Assembly: GCF_013450295.1 (NCBI RefSeq) | Contig: NZ_SKBR01000002.1 | Span: forward strand, 1,264,501-1,328,500 | Reading direction: 5' to 3' | Length of the DNA stretch: 64,000 nt | Origin: Streptomyces sp. AJS327 | GTDB lineage: Bacteria; Actinomycetota; Actinomycetes; Streptomycetales; Streptomycetaceae | In this document: positions 60,376 through 64,000 of the stretch, one piece after another | Numbering within the stretch: position 1 is the first letter of the stretch | How the letters are laid out: each line of letters starts with the position of its first letter | The notes under the pieces: generated by a model | The model's input: the letters and a program-made list of their open reading frames with translations, nothing else | Databases searched by the model: none | Told to the model about the DNA's origin: nothing | Translations under genes and position numbers: made by a program

Positions 60376-61221
60376 TCACCGGGGGTGGCCCCGGGAGGCT
60401 CGGGTGAGGTGCGCGGCGAGGGTGCGCAGAGCGGTGATCGCGTCCGGGTAGTCGCCGGGCGGCGCGGTCTCCAGCAGTTCCGCGATGACGATCAGTTGCG
60501 CGACGCGTCCCGCCTCGGTCCGCAGCACCGGGAAGGTGGCGCGCACCCGGCGGGCGAACCCCGGGACCGTCAGCGAGGAGGCCAGCAGCGTGGCCGCGTC
60601 GTAGCCCCGGGGGGCCCGTCCGAAGCCCTCCCAGTCGAGCAGCAGCGGGCCGCGGCTGGTGAGGTTGCCCGGGTGCAGGTCCCCGTGGGCGGTGCTCCAC
60701 TCGGTCACCCGGGGGGCCGGGACCCCCAGCAGCTCGGGTACGGCGCGGTCCACCCACTCCTGCCGCAGCACCTCGCGGTCGGTCGGCGTGCCCGCCACGG
60801 TCTCCAGCGCCATCCGCAGCGCGCCCCACCAGGAGGCCGGAAGCGGCGGCTCGTGCCGGAGGACCGGTCCGCCGGACAGCGGAGGCTCCGTGACGTACTG
60901 GCTCAACTCGGCGCGGAACGTCCCTCGTTCGTGGGTGTGCTCCCAGACCTGGAGCAGCGCGGGCTTGGGGACGCGGCCGTCGAAGATCCGCGCCGCCGTG
61001 TTGCCGTCGTGTAGGCGCCGGACCCCGTGGTGCTCGGGGGTGGAGGTCACGCGCAGCCAGGCCGGTCGGCGACCGGGGGCGCGCACCCGCCCGCTCAGGG
61101 TGCGCCCGTACCACCCCCAGACATGCCCGCCGTCCGGGCGCACCCGCAGCGCGACGGCGCTGCGGTCGAACACCTGGCGCATGAGCCGGGTCCGGTGGGG
61201 GTCGGCCGGTGGCGAGAACAT
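60376..61221 (-). CDS. phosphotransferase-fold (aminoglycoside phosphotransferase-like) protein
   Basis: A 281-residue kinase-fold protein. The catalytic loop HGDLHPGNL (about residues 187-195) and the metal-binding LLLDWEGFGRAPRGYD are intact. The N-terminal lobe is unusual: the ATP-binding lysine region is replaced by an RIFDGRVPKPALLQVWEH segment with a single Lys. Many Streptomyces genomes hold such proteins of unknown substrate. AGGAGGG lies 5 bases before the ATG. The next gene upstream on this strand is a 69-residue protein about 95 bases away, so they may be co-transcribed. Confidence 0.8.
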   Translation of the reverse strand: MFSPPADPHRTRLMRQVFDRSAVALRVRPDGGHVWGWYGRTLSGRVRAPGRRPAWLRVTSTPEHHGVRRLHDGNTAARIFDGRVPKPALLQVWEHTHERGTFRAELSQYVTEPPLSGGPVLRHEPPLPASWWGALRMALETVAGTPTDREVLRQEWVDRAVPELLGVPAPRVTEWSTAHGDLHPGNLTSRGPLLLDWEGFGRAPRGYDAATLLASSLTVPGFARRVRATFPVLRTEAGRVAQLIVIAELLETAPPGDYPDAITALRTLAAHLTRASRGHPR

Positions 61222-61315
61222 ACGGCCCTCCTCCCTCGGCCCGCGCGCACGCGCGCGGGCCGGATACGTGAGACGCGGGGCGACGGGGCGGGGCCGCCGG
61301 GCGGCGGTGGGCGGT

Positions 61316-61525
61316 TCAGCGGGGGAAAGCCCACTCGCGCCGGAGGACGTCCAGAAATGCTTCCCGTTCCCACTCGGTGGCGATACGCACCAGGGCGGAA
61401 GGCGGTTCCCACTCGTCGCCGTGGGGGGAGGCCAGGGTGAGGTGTTCACTCTCCACCCCCGTCACCATCCCCGTCACGTGATGTCCGAGGTCATGGGTGA
61501 AATCGCCCTTGCGGAATCCGTTCAT
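61316..61525 (-). CDS. small conserved hypothetical protein
   Basis: A 69-residue soluble protein (MNGFRKGDFTHDLGHHVTG at its start, WEREAFLDVLRREWAF at its end). It has a balanced amino acid content, strong third-position GC bias and a GGAG ribosome binding site 8 bases before the ATG, so it is probably real. A basic middle strand and an amphipathic C-terminal helix are visible, but no family is recognised. It precedes the phosphotransferase-fold gene on the same strand. Confidence 0.7.
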   Translation of the reverse strand: MNGFRKGDFTHDLGHHVTGMVTGVESEHLTLASPHGDEWEPPSALVRIATEWEREAFLDVLRREWAFPR

Positions 61526-62495
61526 GGTGGTTCTCCGGGGTTCTCCGGCGCCAATCTCCGCTGACGGGTTTTCGCCGCGGACTGTCCATGGCCCGTTCCG
61601 TGCGCGGCCACAGGGCCGAGAAGTCCGGTCTCGGCGTCCCGGGTGGTCTCGGCGGCTCTGAGACTATTGGGGGGTGATGCCGGGAATCCGGGACCGACAC
61701 GAAGGCATCGTCCCGCCATCGCCGGGAACCCGCCGTCGCCCGTCTCCACGGTCGTCCGGGCGCACTTCCCCGCGACCAGAGTGCCTCGGTGGGGGAGAAA
61801 ACCGACCGCGTTCCCCGGAAAATTTCGAATCTGGGTGACCGTGCGTTCACTTAGCCGTGTGGGACGGCTGTTCCCCGGGTGCGGGAAGGATGACCGAAAA
61901 GTGCACCGGTGGCTGTCGCGCTGAACACCGGTGGGATAGTGCCTTCCCGTGCCACCCGATCCATGTCGCCCGCCGTGCGGGGTAGTTCGCCGGCCACCGT
62001 GAAGTACGGCCGGAACACGCCCCGTGGCGCGGAGGGGTGGCGTGTGGCTAACACCGGGGCCGGGTGGGAACGGTGGAGGTTCTCGCCGGGGATCCGGATG
62101 GGAAAGGGCTTTTCGTGAACCCGTCGCGGGGAACGGGCCGCGCCTCCCGCGCTGTCCTGGGTGTCGTGGGAAGGGTCGGGAAGGGGGCGGGCCGGACCCC
62201 AAAACCCCTGGCGCACACTGCGGTTACCCTCGCGTCGTACCTGGTCAGGGTCGGTGCTTGAGAGGGGAAACCGTTGCCGCGAAGCCGGTTGGCCGGAGTG
62301 CCGCCGTGGACGGGTGTGGGGTGAAGGCGGGTGACCGGCCGCCGCTTCACAAACTCCGGCCGTGTTCCCGTGCTGCCGTGGTGTGGTGTCGAACACCCAC
62401 CATGGTGGACGGCCTATTTGTCGGCTGGAATTGACGTGCGAGCCATTGTTACCCGATGATGCTGGGCATACCAGGACGTCGTGTGGAGGGCAGTC
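61526..62495. other. gene-free region upstream of lsr2
   Basis: Nearly 1 kb without any open frame of protein-like composition on either strand. The GC content is visibly lower than in the genes, with short AT-rich spots at 61815-61860 (GGAAAATTTCGAATC) and 62405-62455 (CTATTTGTCGGCTGGAATTG). Lsr2 proteins prefer AT-rich DNA, so these may be binding or autoregulatory sites. GTGGAGGG at 62482-62489 is the lsr2 ribosome binding site. Decayed genes are an alternative. Confidence 0.5.
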
Positions 62496-62840
62496 ATGGC
62501 GCAGAAAGTCGTCACCATTGTCACTGACGATCTCACGGGGGAGGAGAGCGAGGACGCCAAGACCGTCCCCTTCTCCGTGGACGGCATTGAGTACGAGATT
62601 GACTTGTCGCCCGAGTCCAAGGACTCGCTTTTGGAGGCCCTGGGTCCATTCATTCAGGCGGGTCGGCGCGTCCGGAAGAGCCGTGGCGCGGTCGGGTCCC
62701 CGAGGAAGTCCGCCGGACGTCCCCAAACCAACCCGGACACCGCCAAGATCCGGGAATGGGCCAAAGAACAGGGCTACGAGGTGAACGAGCGCGGCCGTAT
62801 CCCGGCCGGTATTCAGGACGCCTACGCCAAGGCCCACTGA
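62496..62840 (+). CDS. lsr2: Lsr2-type nucleoid-associated protein
   Basis: A 114-residue H-NS-like xenogeneic silencer of actinobacteria. The N-terminal dimerisation domain (MAQKVVTIVTDDLTG to about residue 55) is followed by a short basic linker. The C-terminal DNA-binding domain (TAKIREWAKEQGYEVNERGRIP) has the R-G-R hook at residues 99-101 that enters the minor groove of AT-rich DNA. Streptomyces usually has a main Lsr2 and a smaller paralogue; which one this is cannot be told without comparison. It represses acquired and AT-rich genes, including many antibiotic clusters. It stands alone. Confidence 0.93.
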   Translation: MAQKVVTIVTDDLTGEESEDAKTVPFSVDGIEYEIDLSPESKDSLLEALGPFIQAGRRVRKSRGAVGSPRKSAGRPQTNPDTAKIREWAKEQGYEVNERGRIPAGIQDAYAKAH

Positions 62841-64000
62841 TGTCCGTCGCCCGCCGGGCCACCCGCGCGCGGCTCCGTACATTCGGGTAAGTGGGTCGCG
62901 GGACGGTCGCAGCCCCGGGCGGTGGGACGGTGTCCCGCACCTCCGTCCCATGCGCCGATACCCAAGGTGGAGCGCGCGCACGCATGACGATCCGCACGGG
63001 ATCGGACCGGGCCCCGGAGAGTGAGCCCGTTCGACGGGGTTTTCCGGTGCTCTGAGGTCCGTCGTTCGCCGGGCCGCCCGGGACAATTCCGGGCGGTAAT
63101 GGCGTCATTCCCGGAAGAGCCCCGTCCCTCGGGGCGTCCCGGTCCCCGGGCCACGCGAGCTGTCGGCCGGTGGGCCACCGTGTTCGCGCGTGGTCTCGGC
63201 CTCGCCGCGCGCCCCGGTGAGGACCTGCCAACCACCGCCGCGAGCACGGGTGTTCGCGGCGGTACCGGTGGTCGGTCCGCCACCGAGCACGGTCGAACTC
63301 CCGCCCTGACGGGCGGTCTCCGAGTTCCTGATCTCCCGTCTCCTGCTCCCGTCACCCGGCCAAGTCGCCCCCGGCGGCGGTCGGATGAGCCCCTGGGGCG
63401 AGCCGGACGTAACGGCGGGAACCGGCCGGTCACCTCTTCCGGGGGCCGTCCACCCGCCCCCGTGTCCGTCGAACTCCCCTCCATGGCACGGAAGTTCACG
63501 CTGACGTGGGCGCCCCGGACGGGGCGGTGCCCGCGGCTCGGCGCGCCCCCGTCCCGGGGTGGCGGCACCCGGTCCGAGTCCGGCTCCGGGGACGGCGTTC
63601 TCGGGTGCCCGGTGCGCCCGGACGCCCGGTGAGAACCGGCTCCCGCGCGGATTCCACGGGATGAGATCCGGGGTACGTCCGCTGGCGCGGGCGCCGTCCG
63701 CGTCGTCATCCCGCCATCCCCGCTCTCTCACGCCGTTCCGGCGTCCTGGTGTGCGGCGCCGTGCCCGGGGCGGGAGGGGGTGCCGGGGCGGGTGGGGAAG
63801 CGGTTGTCGCTTCCGTGGCGAGCGGAACCCCCGGTGAAAACCGACCGGTTGCCCCGCTCTTCGGGACGGCCGGGTCATCCCGCTCCCGGCGGGCCACCCG
63901 CCTCGCCTCGGTCCGTCCCGCCCGCCGGGGTGCCCCGAGCGGGCCGGAGGCGCCCCGGGGTGGGGGAAGGAGGCCGTGAACGACGGACACCGGAGCCGAG
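62841..64000. other. gene-free region downstream of lsr2 to the window edge
   Basis: About 1.16 kb without a convincing gene. Open frames exist on both strands, as always at this GC content, but all have Arg/Pro/Gly-rich, non-protein-like composition and lack ribosome binding sites with a plausible start. No tRNA, repeat array or strong terminator was seen. A gene may begin just beyond the right edge. Confidence 0.45.

Noticed and set aside
62841..64000. Several long open frames on both strands at the right end
   Set aside because: Composition is dominated by Arg, Pro and Gly, there is no ribosome binding site with a credible start, and no motif is recognisable. They are expected by chance at this GC content.

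Overview
The window is very GC-rich (about 73-75 %), has strongly G/C-ending codons, uses GTG and TTG starts freely, and carries typical Streptomyces markers: a single-chain SecDF, an Lsr2-type nucleoid protein, a SigB/F-type sigma factor and sugar ABC transporters without their own ATPase. It is best read as a chromosomal segment of Streptomyces or a close relative. This rests on gene content and base composition only. I see no insertion sequence, prophage, CRISPR array or rRNA.

Layout. 1-4656: 3' end of an unidentified gene, then a peptidase operon (M55 D-aminopeptidase-like, M20 peptidase, S9 prolyl-oligopeptidase-like). 4837-10031: APH(6)-like kinase (minus), LapA-like membrane protein, an arginase-fold enzyme with a Cys in place of a metal-binding His, and a DUF5107/TPR protein. 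10354-15715: DeoR regulator and a polyol/sugar-type ABC system (lipoprotein, two permeases, medium-chain dehydrogenase). 15784-26877: VOC and DUF2795 proteins, SigB/F-like sigma factor, a degenerate aminotransferase-fold protein coupled to a metallo-beta-lactamase (MBL) fold protein, a second MBL protein coupled to DedA, a holin-like/phosphodiesterase fusion, a fatty acid desaturase, a YrhK protein and pterin-4a-carbinolamine dehydratase. 26946-35584: aldo/keto reductase, long-chain acyl-CoA ligase, FdhD, an OFA-family MFS transporter with a 42-residue partner, a HAD phosphatase, a RibD/DHFR-like protein, a small protein and a methyltransferase.

35838-47744 is a second sugar locus: ROK regulator, RbsABC-type importer, Gfo/Idh/MocA oxidoreductase, TIM-barrel isomerase, and two secreted proteins (glucose/sorbosone dehydrogenase-PKD-carbohydrate-binding, and ThuA-DUF1080). 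Together they fit oxidation and hydrolysis of glycosides through 3-keto intermediates.

48050-55407 is the most interesting region: seven tightly coupled genes forming an actinobacterial version of the ebo metabolite-traffic cluster (EboC prenyltransferase, EboA, EboB TatD-like hydrolase, EboE, EboF-like phosphatase-superfamily protein). It carries an inositol-phosphate-synthase-like enzyme and an extra TIM-barrel protein instead of the dehydroquinate-synthase-like EboD of cyanobacteria.

After it come tRNA-Leu(GAG), a strong terminator and a frameshifted regulator pseudogene, then SecDF (minus), a small secreted protein, a second phosphotransferase-fold kinase, a 69-residue protein, and lsr2 sitting between two stretches of about 1 kb without recognisable genes.
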